Source: Spirosoma foliorum (lineage in GTDB: Bacteria > Bacteroidota > Bacteroidia > Cytophagales > Spirosomataceae). Taken from it: a DNA stretch of 64,000 bases. Under the pieces are notes generated by a model that did no database searches, had not been told where the DNA came from, and saw only the letters and a program-made list of their open reading frames with translations. Shown here piece after piece: positions 8,534 through 17,623 of this stretch; position 1 is the stretch's first letter; each line of letters opens with the position of its first letter. The DNA lies in NCBI RefSeq assembly GCF_014117325.1, contig NZ_CP059732.1, forward strand, positions 5,965,001 through 6,029,000, written 5' to 3'. The position numbers and the translations under genes are program-made.

Positions 8534-8622
8534 GTTTTAAAGTCATATTGTCATAAAGTTGTATAGTTAGAATGGCTTGCCAACACAAACTTTACAACGC
8601 GTTAACGGTAAAACTTTATAAC
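8534..8622. repeat. Five-plus-five inverted octamer element in the Gly-Thr tRNA spacer
   Basis: GTT or GTC starts at 8534, 8542, 8550, 8558 and 8566. AAC ends at 8590, 8598, 8606, 8614 and 8622. The geometry 40-9-40 is identical to the element 182 bases upstream, though the variable bases differ in most units. The centre is the small palindrome TGGC-TT-GCCA (8573-8582). Confidence 0.8.
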
Positions 8623-8633
8623 TCCAGCAGTAA

Positions 8634-8705
<72 letters not shown>

Positions 8706-8706
8706 C

Positions 8707-8732
8707 AAGACTTCTAAAACGAAGTCTTTTTT
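8707..8732 (+). terminator. Terminator after tRNA-Thr
   Basis: AAGACTTC and GAAGTCTT pair around TAAAAC and are followed by six T. It would end the tRNA transcript before tuf, or partly attenuate read-through. The 150 bases from here to tuf hold no other clear signal. Confidence 0.65.
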
Positions 8733-8880
8733 GACGGTACGGCTTCGGTCGTCCGACGCCCATCGGTGTTAAGCCCAATTGGTATCAGCCCTCAAAACGG
8801 GATGATTTCGCTGGGTTTAATTTATGTTCAGCGAATTCATTCAATAACAAAAAAACAGTTCACAATAGCGTTTTAAAAAC

Positions 8881-10068
8881 ATGGCAAAAGAGAATTTTGA
8901 CCGCTCGAAACCGCACGTTAACATCGGTACGATTGGTCACGTTGACCACGGTAAAACGACGCTTACGGCTGCCATTACGAAAGTGCTGGCCGAAAAGGGT
9001 CTAGCAGCAGTACGGGACTTTTCCTCGATCGACAACGCTCCCGAAGAAAAAGAGCGTGGTATCACCATCAATACATCGCACGTTGAGTATGCAACGGCGA
9101 ACCGTCACTATGCCCACGTTGACTGCCCAGGCCACGCTGACTATGTGAAAAACATGGTGACTGGTGCTGCTCAAATGGATGGCGCTATCCTCGTGGTAGC
9201 TGCTACTGACGGACCAATGCCTCAGACTCGTGAGCACATCCTGCTTGCTCGTCAGGTAGGCGTGCCTCAGCTCGTTGTATTCATGAACAAAGTGGATATG
9301 GTTGACGATCCTGAGCTGCTCGAACTCGTTGAGATGGAAATCCGCGAGCTATTGAGCTTCTATAACTTCGACGGCGATAACATCCCAGTTATTCAAGGTT
9401 CAGCTCTTGGTGGCCTGAACGGCGATGCGAAATGGGTTGCTACCATCGAAGACCTGATGCAGAACGTAGATGACTTCATTCCTCTGCCTCCTCGTCAAAC
9501 AGAGCTTCCATTCCTGATGCCAGTAGAGGACGTATTCTCGATCACAGGTCGTGGTACAGTTGCTACAGGTCGTATCGAACGGGGTGTAATCAACTCGGGT
9601 GAGCCAGTTGAAATCCTGGGTATGGGTGCTGAAAACTTGAAATCAGTTGTAACGGGTGTTGAAATGTTCCGGAAAATTCTGGACCGTGGTGAAGCCGGTG
9701 ACAACGTAGGTCTTCTGCTCCGTGGTATTGAAAAAACCGATATCCGTCGTGGTATGGTTATTTGTAAGCCAGGTTCAGTAAAACCACACGCGAAGTTCAA
9801 AGCTGAGGTTTACGTACTGTCGAAAGAAGAAGGTGGTCGTCACACTCCATTCTTTAACAAGTATCGTCCACAGTTCTACTTCCGTACCACCGACGTAACG
9901 GGCGAAATCACTTTGCCAGCTAACGTTGAGATGGTAATGCCAGGTGATAACATCACGATTGACGTAACGCTGATCAACAAAATCGCTATGGAAAAAGGTC
10001 TTCGTTTCGCTATTCGCGAAGGTGGCCGTACCGTAGGTGCTGGTCAGGTAACAGAAATCCTCGACTAA
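8881..10068 (+). CDS. tuf: Elongation factor Tu
   Basis: A 395-residue GTPase that brings aminoacyl-tRNA to the ribosome. The G1 loop GHVDHGKTT, switch motif [18 protein letters not shown] (G3) and NKVDM (G4) are intact, followed by the two beta-barrel domains, ending [10 protein letters not shown]. It lies in the classic Bacteroidota order tRNA-Thr, tuf, tRNA-Trp, secE, nusG. Codon use is strongly biased (for example CGT for Arg and CTG for Leu), as expected of a highly expressed gene. Confidence 0.99.
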   Translation: MAKENFDRSKPHVNIGTIGHVDHGKTTLTAAITKVLAEKGLAAVRDFSSIDNAPEEKERGITINTSHVEYATANRHYAHVDCPGHADYVKNMVTGAAQMDGAILVVAATDGPMPQTREHILLARQVGVPQLVVFMNKVDMVDDPELLELVEMEIRELLSFYNFDGDNIPVIQGSALGGLNGDAKWVATIEDLMQNVDDFIPLPPRQTELPFLMPVEDVFSITGRGTVATGRIERGVINSGEPVEILGMGAENLKSVVTGVEMFRKILDRGEAGDNVGLLLRGIEKTDIRRGMVICKPGSVKPHAKFKAEVYVLSKEEGGRHTPFFNKYRPQFYFRTTDVTGEITLPANVEMVMPGDNITIDVTLINKIAMEKGLRFAIREGGRTVGAGQVTEILD

Positions 10069-10081
10069 TTCGAAGTATTTT

Positions 10082-10120
10082 AAAACAAGTGCATTTCTTA
10101 CCAGAGATGCACTTGTTTTT
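10082..10120 (+). terminator. Terminator of tuf
   Basis: AAAACAAGTGCAT (10082-10094) pairs with ATGCACTTGTTTT (10107-10119) and ends in a run of seven T. The right arm overlaps the -33 element of the next promoter. Confidence 0.75.
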
Positions 10121-10142
10121 TTAATATTAATTCGTACTTTTG
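10113..10142 (+). promoter_or_regulatory. Promoter of tRNA-Trp-secE-nusG
   Basis: TTG at 10113-10115, 19 bases, then TACTTTTG at 10135-10142, which matches TAnnTTTG. The -33 lies inside the tuf terminator stem, so termination and re-initiation are packed into 60 bases. Confidence 0.7.
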
Positions 10143-10181
10143 CAGTCCGTTTCAGAAGCACGCTGATACGGTTTATTTTAA

Positions 10182-10252
10182 ACGGGTGTAGTTCAAGGGT
10201 AGAATAGCGGTCTCCAAAACCGTTGATGGGAGTTCGAATCTCTCCACCCGTG
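10182..10252 (+). tRNA. tRNA-Trp (anticodon CCA)
   Basis: The acceptor ACGGGTG (10182-10188) pairs with CACCCGT (10245-10251). The loop CTCCAAA gives anticodon CCA. It sits 17 bases upstream of secE, the usual Bacteroidota arrangement. Confidence 0.96.
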
Positions 10253-10269
10253 CAAATCCTTTACATCGA

Positions 10270-10461
10270 ATGGACAAGTTTATATCGTTTCTGAAAGCCT
10301 CCTGGGAGGAAGTTCAGCATAACGTGACTTGGCCTAAATTCAGCGATCTACAATCCAGTTCAACACTGGTACTGGTAGCTTCGCTGATTTTTGCGCTATT
10401 GGTCGGGTTAATTGATTTAGTGTTCGAGAACGGACTGAACGCATTTTATCAGTCATTCTAA
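10270..10461 (+). CDS. secE: Preprotein translocase subunit SecE
   Basis: A 63-residue single-span membrane protein, the short SecE form. The N-terminal amphipathic helix contains SWEEVQHNVTWPKFSDLQSS and the membrane segment covers about residues 36-56 (STLVLVASLIFALLVGLIDLV). With SecY and SecG it forms the protein-conducting channel of the inner membrane. It is followed after 15 bases by nusG. Confidence 0.97.
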   Translation: MDKFISFLKASWEEVQHNVTWPKFSDLQSSSTLVLVASLIFALLVGLIDLVFENGLNAFYQSF

Positions 10462-10476
10462 ACTGGCTTAGGAAAC

Positions 10477-11037
10477 ATGAGCGGCATACAATGGTACGTC
10501 ATTCGGGCGGTGTCGGGTCAGGAGAAGAAAATCAAATCCTATCTCGACAATGAAATTATCCGGCAGAAGTTGGACGAAGTTATTCCGCAGGTATTAATTC
10601 CCGCGGAAAAGGTGTACGAAATGCGCAACGGTAAGAAGCGTGTTCGGGAAAAGTCATTCTTCCCAGGTTACATTCTTATTTCGGCTGATCTGGGTAATAA
10701 CCGGGCTCTCGACATGATTTTGAATATGCCGGGTGTGTTGGGTTTCCTGGGTAATTCACAGGTGGGTACAACATCGAAAGTTCCTGTTCCTTTACGTCAA
10801 GCTGAAGTTAACCGTATTTTAGGTAAGGTTGATGAAGAAGCACAGGAAGTAGCAGCCCCAACTGTTGGCTACCTGAAAGGTGAAAACGTAAAAGTTGTGG
10901 ATGGTCCATTTGCCAACTTTATTGGCACAGTAGAAGAAGTTTTTGACGACCGGAAGAAATTGAACGTCGTTGTAAAAATATTTGGCCGGAATACTCCGGT
11001 AGAACTCAGTTACGCACAAGTAGAAAAGGAAAGCTAA
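10477..11037 (+). CDS. nusG: Transcription termination/antitermination protein NusG
   Basis: A 186-residue protein with the N-terminal NGN domain, which binds the RNA polymerase clamp (opening MSGIQWYVIRAVSGQEKKI, and FFPGYILI), and a C-terminal KOW domain (KGENVKVVDGPFANFIGTV). It speeds elongation and couples transcription to Rho or the ribosome. Its place upstream of rplK is the normal one. Confidence 0.98.
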   Translation: MSGIQWYVIRAVSGQEKKIKSYLDNEIIRQKLDEVIPQVLIPAEKVYEMRNGKKRVREKSFFPGYILISADLGNNRALDMILNMPGVLGFLGNSQVGTTSKVPVPLRQAEVNRILGKVDEEAQEVAAPTVGYLKGENVKVVDGPFANFIGTVEEVFDDRKKLNVVVKIFGRNTPVELSYAQVEKES

Positions 11038-11205
11038 TCGTAAGGTTAGTTCTCCGTGGTTCGGTGTCCTATGCTTCCCTCAGAGGATAGCCAGCCAAAA
11101 CAAGTTGATTAACTGCAAATGGTGTGCGGATTGGTTATGTGACGAACCAATAAGAAACCAGAGCAGAAGCGGGGCCGCCCGTGCGGTCGTAACTCAATTA
11201 CCACA
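11038..11205 (+). other. Leader between nusG and rplK
   Basis: A 168-base untranslated stretch with a TTGGTT / AACCAA hairpin (11131-11150). In other bacteria ribosomal protein L1 represses the rplK-rplA messenger at a leader site. This gap is the natural place for such a site, but I cannot identify the L1-binding fold by eye. Confidence 0.3.
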
Positions 11206-11649
11206 ATGGCAAAAGAAGTAGGTGGCTACGTTAAGCTGCAAGTCAAAGGCGGGCAAGCCAACCCCTCACCTCCAATCGGTCCGGCGCTAGGTTCCAAGGG
11301 TTTAAATATCATGGAATTCTGCAAGCAGTTCAATGGCCGGACGCAGGACAAGATGGGTACGGTATTGCCAGTTTTGATTACGTATTATAAGGATAAATCC
11401 TTTGATTTCGTCATCAAAACTCCGCCCGCACCGATTCTGCTGATGGAAGCAGCTAAGCTGAAAGGCGGCTCTGCTCAACCAAACCGCAAAAAAGTCGGCT
11501 CAGTGACATGGGATCAAGTTCGGACAATCGCGGAAACGAAGATGCCAGACCTGAACGCATTCACGATCGAGTCGGCAATGAAGCAGGTGGCCGGTACGGC
11601 CCGCAGCATGGGAATCACGGTGACGGGCACAGCGCCATTCGAGAACTAA
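11206..11649 (+). CDS. rplK: 50S ribosomal protein L11
   Basis: A 147-residue protein of full family length. The N-terminal domain has [24 protein letters not shown], with the proline-rich loop that contacts EF-G and release factors, and the C-terminal rRNA-binding domain ends [17 protein letters not shown]. It forms the GTPase-associated centre with 23S rRNA and L10. Confidence 0.98.
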   Translation: MAKEVGGYVKLQVKGGQANPSPPIGPALGSKGLNIMEFCKQFNGRTQDKMGTVLPVLITYYKDKSFDFVIKTPPAPILLMEAAKLKGGSAQPNRKKVGSVTWDQVRTIAETKMPDLNAFTIESAMKQVAGTARSMGITVTGTAPFEN

Positions 11650-11675
11650 ACAGACTTGCCGAAGCAAACACACAA

Positions 11676-12375
11676 ATGGCTAAGTTAACGAAAAAACAAA
11701 AGGAAGCTCAATCGAAATACGATGCGGCTAAAGAATACTCGCTCCAACAGGCTGCTGAGATTCTGAAGACGATCTCGTATACGAAATTCGATGCTTCCGT
11801 CGATATTGACGTTCGGTTAGGCGTTGATCCGCGTAAAGCTGACCAAATGGTTCGTGGCGTTGCTACGTTACCTCATGGTACAGGTAAAACGGTTCGCGTT
11901 CTGGTGCTTTGCACCCCGGACAAGGAGAACGAAGCGAAAGAAGCAGGCGCTGATTTCGTGGGTCTGGACGACTATATTCAGAAAATCGAACAAGGCTGGA
12001 CCGACATCGACGTGATTATCACGATGCCGAGCGTTATGGCTAAAGTTGGTCGTCTGGGTAAAGTTCTGGGGCCACGTGGTTTGATGCCAAACCCTAAGTC
12101 GGGTACAGTAACCCCCGACGTAGCGAAAGCAGTTCGCGAGGTGAAAGCCGGTAAAATCGACTTTAAAGTTGATAAGCAGGGCGCTATTCACACCAGTATT
12201 GGTAAAGTATCGTTTACGCCAGAAAAACTGGCTGAAAACGCGCAGGAAATCATTTCGACACTACTTCGTTCTGAAGCCTTCATCGGCTAAAGGTACGTAT
12301 GTGAAAACGATCAACCTGTCGAGCACGATGAGTCCGGGAGTAACGATTGATAAAGGCACAGTAGCCGGTATTTAA
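11676..12375 (+). CDS. rplA: 50S ribosomal protein L1, +1 frameshifted as read
   Basis: From ATG 11676 ([18 protein letters not shown]) the frame holds the L1 fold, including [15 protein letters not shown], but stops at 12290 after 204 residues with an atypical tail SEAFIG. The missing end, [18 protein letters not shown] and on to TVAGI, lies in the next frame and ends at 12375. Removing one T at 12269-12270 (CGTTCTG) joins them into a 232-residue protein, the usual L1 length. The lost part belongs to the rRNA-binding domain I. It is either a sequencing error or a real mutation. The next gene, rplJ, starts only 3 bases after the restored stop, which supports the longer form. Confidence 0.9.
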
Positions 12376-12378
12376 GCC

Positions 12379-12912
12379 ATGAAGCGCGAGGACAAAGGAG
12401 CAATTATTGAGGAATTAGCTGGTAAGTTCCAGTCGATTCCCTTCTTCTACATCACGGAAGCCAATGGCATGACGGTTGCTGAAACCAACAATCTCCGTCG
12501 GATGTGTTTTGAGCGGGGTATCGAGTACAAAGTGGTGAAAAATTCGTTCATCAAAAAAGCACTCGAGCCTCTCGATACGGATTATACGCCGTTCAACGAT
12601 ACGGTGCTGCATGGTCAATCGGCGGTGATGTTTCACCCCGAAAATGGCAAAGCACCGGCGCAGCTTATCAAGGAGTTCCGTAAAACGAACGACAAACTGC
12701 AACTGAAGGCTGCTTCAATTGATTATAGCCTATTTATTGGTGCTGATCAACTCGACACGCTCATCGCACTGAAGAGCAAAGAAGAGCTTATCGGCGAAAT
12801 CATCGGTCTGCTGCAATCACCAGCGAAAAACGTCATCTCGGCGTTGCAAAGTGGTGGCAACAAATTGGCCGGTATCCTCAAAACGCTGTCGGAGCGCGAG
12901 GAAGCAGCTTAG
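12379..12912 (+). CDS. rplJ: 50S ribosomal protein L10
   Basis: A 177-residue protein with the N-terminal rRNA/L11-binding domain (MKREDKGAIIEELAGKF, NLRRMCFERGIEYKVVKNS) and a C-terminal helix that carries L7/L12 dimers. It is the base of the ribosomal stalk. It begins 3 bases after the restored rplA stop, so it is probably coupled to rplA translation. A long hairpin separates it from rplL. Confidence 0.97.
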   Translation: MKREDKGAIIEELAGKFQSIPFFYITEANGMTVAETNNLRRMCFERGIEYKVVKNSFIKKALEPLDTDYTPFNDTVLHGQSAVMFHPENGKAPAQLIKEFRKTNDKLQLKAASIDYSLFIGADQLDTLIALKSKEELIGEIIGLLQSPAKNVISALQSGGNKLAGILKTLSEREEAA

Positions 12913-12914
12913 CT

Positions 12915-12979
12915 GTAACGCGGACATCTTGTCCGCACTTTTTCCGATAAATTACATGCGGACAAGATGTCCGCGTTAC
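12915..12979. repeat. REPIN-like long hairpin between rplJ and rplL, GTAACGCGG-ended
   Basis: A perfect 23-base arm (12915-12937) pairs with 12957-12979. Each arm is itself a perfect palindrome GCGGACA-TCT-TGTCCGC. The outer GTAACGCGG / CCGCGTTAC is identical to the element at 5313-5374. It fills most of the 106-base gap in a normally tight operon and could change the L10:L12 ratio by stabilising or attenuating the messenger. Confidence 0.85.
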
Positions 12980-13018
12980 TTACATATTGTATCACAATCA
13001 AATTAAGAAAATACTACA

Positions 13019-13402
13019 ATGGCAGATTTGAAAGCGTTCGCGGAGCAGCTTGTAAGCCTGACAGTTAAAGAAGTTAACGAGCTAGCTACTATCCTGAAGG
13101 ATGAGTATGGCATCGAACCAGCTGCTGCTGCTCCAGTAATGGTAGCCGGTGGTGCAGGTGCAGGTGATGCTGCTCCAGCTGTAGCTGAGAAGACATCGTT
13201 CGACGTTATTCTGAAGTCGGCTGGTGCTGCTAAATTAGCTGTCGTGAAATTAGTGAAAGACCTTACCGGTCTGGGTCTGAAAGAAGCCAAAGAATTGGTT
13301 GACACAGCTCCAAAACCAGTGAAAGAAGGCGTTGCTAAAGACGAAGCTGAAGCACTGCGGAAACAACTTGAAGAAGCTGGTGCTGAAGTAGAAGTTAAAT
13401 AA
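13019..13402 (+). CDS. rplL: 50S ribosomal protein L7/L12
   Basis: A 127-residue stalk protein: the N-terminal dimerisation helices ([19 protein letters not shown]), an Ala/Gly/Val-rich hinge (residues about 37-58) and a C-terminal domain with the factor-binding helix [19 protein letters not shown]. It recruits elongation factors as multiple dimers on L10. Codon use is extremely biased. Confidence 0.98.
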   Translation: MADLKAFAEQLVSLTVKEVNELATILKDEYGIEPAAAAPVMVAGGAGAGDAAPAVAEKTSFDVILKSAGAAKLAVVKLVKDLTGLGLKEAKELVDTAPKPVKEGVAKDEAEALRKQLEEAGAEVEVK

Positions 13403-13441
13403 GCACAAAGCTTTCTCGCATATCGCTCCAGGCAGGGGAGG

Positions 13442-13463
13442 CCAGACCAACGTCTGGTCTTTT
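13442..13463 (+). terminator. Weak terminator or attenuator between rplL and rpoB
   Basis: A six-base stem CCAGAC / GTCTGG is followed by TCTTTT. In many bacteria a partial terminator here lowers rpoBC transcription relative to the ribosomal genes; that role is inferred. The gap to rpoB is 188 bases and shows nothing else clear. Confidence 0.5.
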
Positions 13464-13590
13464 CCTGTTTGGAGACTTTTTGTCTTAGCTATTGCAAAAG
13501 ACAAACTTATTTCTATTGCTGTATGTTAATTATTTACGCTCCTTGGGTTGGGTGACACCTGGAGCCTGAATACCGCTTAGTTCGAGTGCC

Positions 13591-16500
13591 GTGGCAAATC
13601 TTCGCAACGCACTCATTGAGAATCGGTTACGCACTAAACGAAGCACAATCTTGGCGACAAACGCGAAAATCAGTACGCGCAAAAATTTTGCGACGATTCA
13701 GCCAGTGATTGGATATCCAGACTTTCTGGACATCCAAGTAAAATCCTTCAAAGATTTTTTCCAGCTTGACACGCCCTCCAACCAACGGTCGGAAGAAGGT
13801 TTGTTCAAAGTTTTTCAGGAAAATTTCCCAATATCTGACTCCCGTGAGAATTTCAAACTGGAGTTCATCGATTACTCTGTCGATCCGCCGAAGTATTCGG
13901 TCGACGAGTCTATCGACCGGGGACTGACCTACTCGGTGCCCTTGAAAGCCAAACTGCGCCTTTCGAATAATGATCCCGACAACGAGGATTTTGAAACGAT
14001 CGAGCAAGAGGTATTCCTGGGTAACATTCCGTACATGACCGAGAAAGGCTCGTTCGTGATTAACGGCGCTGAGCGGGTTATTGTTTCTCAATTACACCGT
14101 TCACCAGGTGTGTTCTTCTCGATGAGCAAGCACACGAACGGCACCAAACTTTATTCGGCACGGATCATCCCGTTCAAAGGCTCATGGATTGAGTTCTCGA
14201 CGGATGTTAACAATGTCATGTATGCTTATATCGACCGGAAAAAGAAATTCCCGGTAACGACGCTGCTGCGTGCCATCGGTTTCGGTTCGGATAAAGACAT
14301 TCTGGACTTGTTCGGTCTGTCGGAAGAAGTTCCTGCAACCCCCGCTAACCTAAAGAAGGCCATTGGTCGTCGGTTAGCAGCTCGGGTACTGCGCACGTGG
14401 ACGGAAGATTTTGTGGATGAGGATACGGGCGAAGTAGTTTCCATCAGCCGGAACGAGGTGCTCCTGGAGCGTGACTCGGCTATCTCGGCAGATGACATTG
14501 ATGTAATCACTGAATCAGGTCAGAAATCGGTCATTCTGCATAAGGAAGACATGAACATGGCCGATTACAATATTATTTATAACACCCTGCAGAAAGATAG
14601 CTCTAACTCTGAAAAAGAGGCTGTAGAGCAAATCTATCGGCAGCTTCGGAACGCCGACGCGCCCGATGAACAAACAGCTCGTGAAATCATTCAGAGTCTG
14701 TTCTTCTCGGACAAACGCTATGACCTTGGCGATGTAGGCCGTTACCGGATTAACAAAAAGCTCCAGCTTGACATTTCATCGGAAATGAAGGTATTAACCA
14801 CAGAAGACATCGTGTCTATTGTGAAGTACCTGATTGGTCTGATTAACTCGAAAGCTGTCGTCGATGATATTGACCACTTAAGTAACCGACGTGTTCGGAC
14901 TGTAGGTGAGCAGTTATATGCCCAGTTTGGTGTTGGTCTGGCACGTATGGCGCGGACGATTAAAGAACGGATGAACGTTCGGGATAACGAGGATTTCAAA
15001 CCTGTTGACCTGATTAACGCCCGTACATTGTCGTCGGTGATCAATTCGTTCTTTGGTACGAACCAGCTGTCGCAGTTTATGGACCAAACGAACCCATTGG
15101 CTGAGGTGACGCACAAGCGTCGTATGTCGGCACTGGGACCTGGTGGTCTGTCGCGTGAACGGGCTGGTTTCGAGGTTCGTGACGTACACTACACGCACTA
15201 CGGTCGTCTGTGTACTATCGAAACACCTGAAGGTCCGAACATCGGTCTGATTTCGTCGCTGTGTGTTTATGCTAAAATCAATAGCATGGGCTTCATCGAA
15301 ACCCCCTATCGGATTATCGAAAACGGGAAGGTATCGATGGATAAGCCAGTGATGTACCTGACGGCTGAAGAAGAAGATACACACTATATCGCGCAGGCTA
15401 ACGCCGACATCGACAAAAAAGGAAACTTCCAGGTAGATCGCCTGAAAGCCCGTTTTGAAGGTGACTTCCCGATGGCTGAACCAGCGAACGTTACGTTCAT
15501 GGATATTGCTCCGAACCAGATTGTATCGGTGGCGGCTTCCATGATTCCGTTCCTTGAGCACGACGATGCTAACCGTGCCCTGATGGGTTCGAACATGCAA
15601 CGTCAGGCAGTACCGCTGCTCCGTCCAGAAGCTCCAATTGTGGGTACAGGTTTGGAAGGTCGTGTTGCTGTTGACTCACGGACATTAGTAATTGCTGAAG
15701 CGGATGGTGTCATTGACTTTGTTGATTCAACCAAAATTGTTGTTAAATACAATCTGGATGATGATCAACTGGCTGTTACGTTCGATGAAGATCAGAAAAC
15801 GTACAACCTAATCAAGTTCCGTCGGACGAACCAGGATACTTGCATCAACATTAGGCCAACTGTACTGAAAGGTCAGAAGGTGAAAAAAGGTGATGTACTG
15901 TGCGAAGGTTACGCAACTCAGGCAGGTGAGTTGGCACTGGGCCGGAACATGAAAGTTGCTTTCATGCCTTGGCAGGGTTACAACTTCGAGGATGCTATCG
16001 TAATCTCGGAACGTGTTGTTCGGGAGGATATCTTCACCTCGATTCACATTGAAGAGTTTGAACTGGAAGTTCGTGATACGAAACGGGGTGAAGAGGAATT
16101 AACCTCTGAAATTCCAAACGTAAGTGAAGAAACGGTTCGGAATCTGGACGAAAACGGTATCGTTCGCGTAGGTACAGAAGTTAAAGAAGGCGATATTCTG
16201 ATTGGTAAGATTACACCAAAAGGTGAAAGTGATCCAACGCCTGAAGAAAAACTGCTTCGTGCCATCTTCGGCGATAAAGCCGGTGACGTGAAAGATGCTT
16301 CGAAGAAAGCACCGCCATCCTTGAAGGGCGTTGTTATCGACACTAAGTTATTTGCGCGTCCGGCTAAAGAAGACCGTGGCAAGCACAAAGACGAAGTGAA
16401 AGCTCTGATGAAGAAGTACAGCCGCGAACTGAATGACTTCCGGGCACGCATGATTGAAAAAATTGTGCCGCTTTTGGATGGCAAAACCAGTGCGGGTGTG

Positions 16501-17520
16501 AAGCATAAGTTTGGCGATGAGATCGTTAGTAAAGGAGTGAAGTTCAACCGTAAGAATATTACGGATAACCTGTTCCCTGATAAGAACGCTTATCGTGATG
16601 AAAGCAGCTACGCCGTAGCGGAAGAAGCTAACCTCCTGTCGGACATGAATTTGAACGACTGGACGGAAGATCCGAAATTGAACGAGATGATTGTTTCGTT
16701 AGTGAAAAACTATAACAATCGTCGGAGTGAGATTACGGGTCGTTTCAAACGCGAACGGTTCACGCTTGAAGTTGGTGACGAACTCCCAGCAGGTATTGTG
16801 AAACTGGCTAAAGTTTATATCGCTAAGAAGCGTAAGCTGAAAGTGGGTGATAAAATGGCTGGTCGTCACGGTAACAAAGGGGTTGTTGCCCGGATCGTGC
16901 GTGACGAAGACATGCCGTTCCTCGAAGATGGAACAAAAGTGGACATCGTTCTGAACCCACTTGGTGTACCTTCCCGGATGAACATCGGTCAGATCTATGA
17001 AACTGTATTGGCCTGGGCCGGTCAGAAATTAGATCGTAAGTATGCAACACCGATTTTCGATGGGGCTACGGAGCAGCAGGTAGCTGATGAGTTGAACGAA
17101 GCAGGTTTGCCTTCGTTCGGCCGGACGTACCTCTACAATGGTCTGACGGGTGAGCGTTTCGATCAGCCAGTTACAGTCGGTATCATTTACATGCTCAAAC
17201 TTGGCCACTTAGTGGACGACAAGATGCACGCCCGTTCAATTGGACCCTACTCGCTCATTACGCAGCAACCGCTGGGTGGTAAGGCGCAGTTCGGTGGTCA
17301 GCGGTTCGGTGAGATGGAAGTGTGGGCGTTGGAAGCTTTCGGAGCCTCGAACATCCTGCAGGAAATCCTGACCGTAAAATCCGATGACGTAGTTGGTCGT
17401 GCGAAGGCATACGAAGCTATCGTAAAAGGTGAAAACCTACCGAAGCCAAATATTCCTGAGTCGTTCAACGTACTCGTTCATGAGTTACGCGGTCTTGCAC
17501 TTGAAATTACATTAGAGTAA
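13591..17520 (+). CDS. rpoB: DNA-directed RNA polymerase subunit beta
   Basis: A 1309-residue beta subunit of RNA polymerase. Conserved regions are present: [13 protein letters not shown] at the start, the rifampicin pocket [63 protein letters not shown] and the C-terminal [19 protein letters not shown]. The start is uncertain: GTG 13591 gives an extra roughly 20-residue basic N-terminus ([17 protein letters not shown]), whereas TTG 13651 would give an [12 protein letters not shown] opening closer to the family. It is separated from rpoC by a purine/pyrimidine inverted repeat. Confidence 0.97.
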   Translation: MANLRNALIENRLRTKRSTILATNAKISTRKNFATIQPVIGYPDFLDIQVKSFKDFFQLDTPSNQRSEEGLFKVFQENFPISDSRENFKLEFIDYSVDPPKYSVDESIDRGLTYSVPLKAKLRLSNNDPDNEDFETIEQEVFLGNIPYMTEKGSFVINGAERVIVSQLHRSPGVFFSMSKHTNGTKLYSARIIPFKGSWIEFSTDVNNVMYAYIDRKKKFPVTTLLRAIGFGSDKDILDLFGLSEEVPATPANLKKAIGRRLAARVLRTWTEDFVDEDTGEVVSISRNEVLLERDSAISADDIDVITESGQKSVILHKEDMNMADYNIIYNTLQKDSSNSEKEAVEQIYRQLRNADAPDEQTAREIIQSLFFSDKRYDLGDVGRYRINKKLQLDISSEMKVLTTEDIVSIVKYLIGLINSKAVVDDIDHLSNRRVRTVGEQLYAQFGVGLARMARTIKERMNVRDNEDFKPVDLINARTLSSVINSFFGTNQLSQFMDQTNPLAEVTHKRRMSALGPGGLSRERAGFEVRDVHYTHYGRLCTIETPEGPNIGLISSLCVYAKINSMGFIETPYRIIENGKVSMDKPVMYLTAEEEDTHYIAQANADIDKKGNFQVDRLKARFEGDFPMAEPANVTFMDIAPNQIVSVAASMIPFLEHDDANRALMGSNMQRQAVPLLRPEAPIVGTGLEGRVAVDSRTLVIAEADGVIDFVDSTKIVVKYNLDDDQLAVTFDEDQKTYNLIKFRRTNQDTCINIRPTVLKGQKVKKGDVLCEGYATQAGELALGRNMKVAFMPWQGYNFEDAIVISERVVREDIFTSIHIEEFELEVRDTKRGEEELTSEIPNVSEETVRNLDENGIVRVGTEVKEGDILIGKITPKGESDPTPEEKLLRAIFGDKAGDVKDASKKAPPSLKGVVIDTKLFARPAKEDRGKHKDEVKALMKKYSRELNDFRARMIEKIVPLLDGKTSAGVKHKFGDEIVSKGVKFNRKNITDNLFPDKNAYRDESSYAVAEEANLLSDMNLNDWTEDPKLNEMIVSLVKNYNNRRSEITGRFKRERFTLEVGDELPAGIVKLAKVYIAKKRKLKVGDKMAGRHGNKGVVARIVRDEDMPFLEDGTKVDIVLNPLGVPSRMNIGQIYETVLAWAGQKLDRKYATPIFDGATEQQVADELNEAGLPSFGRTYLYNGLTGERFDQPVTVGIIYMLKLGHLVDDKMHARSIGPYSLITQQPLGGKAQFGGQRFGEMEVWALEAFGASNILQEILTVKSDDVVGRAKAYEAIVKGENLPKPNIPESFNVLVHELRGLALEITLE

Positions 17521-17605
17521 GGAGAAGGGAGGAAAGGGAGGAAGGAAGAAAGGGTAAAATTCCCCTTTTCCTTCTTCCCTCTCCTCCCTCCTCCCTTTTC
17601 TCCTT
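17519..17605. repeat. Purine/pyrimidine inverted repeat between rpoB and rpoC
   Basis: A polypurine tract (17519-17554) faces a polypyrimidine tract (17562-17605). Both have an 8-base rhythm: GG recurs at 17528, 17536, 17544 and 17552, and on the other strand at fixed phase in five successive octamers from 17604 down to 17565. It looks like a GA-rich relative of the five-plus-five elements. The low complexity makes that assignment weaker. It ends 18 bases before the rpoC start. Confidence 0.6.
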
Positions 17606-17623
17606 AAATTAAACCTCCAACCA

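Noticed and set aside
8352..8622. Phased octamers taken as a CRISPR or simple microsatellite
   Set aside because: Units are 8 bases, degenerate at five positions and inverted in the second half, which fits neither.
12261..12280. Programmed ribosomal frameshift in rplA
   Set aside because: No slippery heptamer, no stop codon in the shift window, and no downstream structure that I can see; a one-base error or mutation is simpler.
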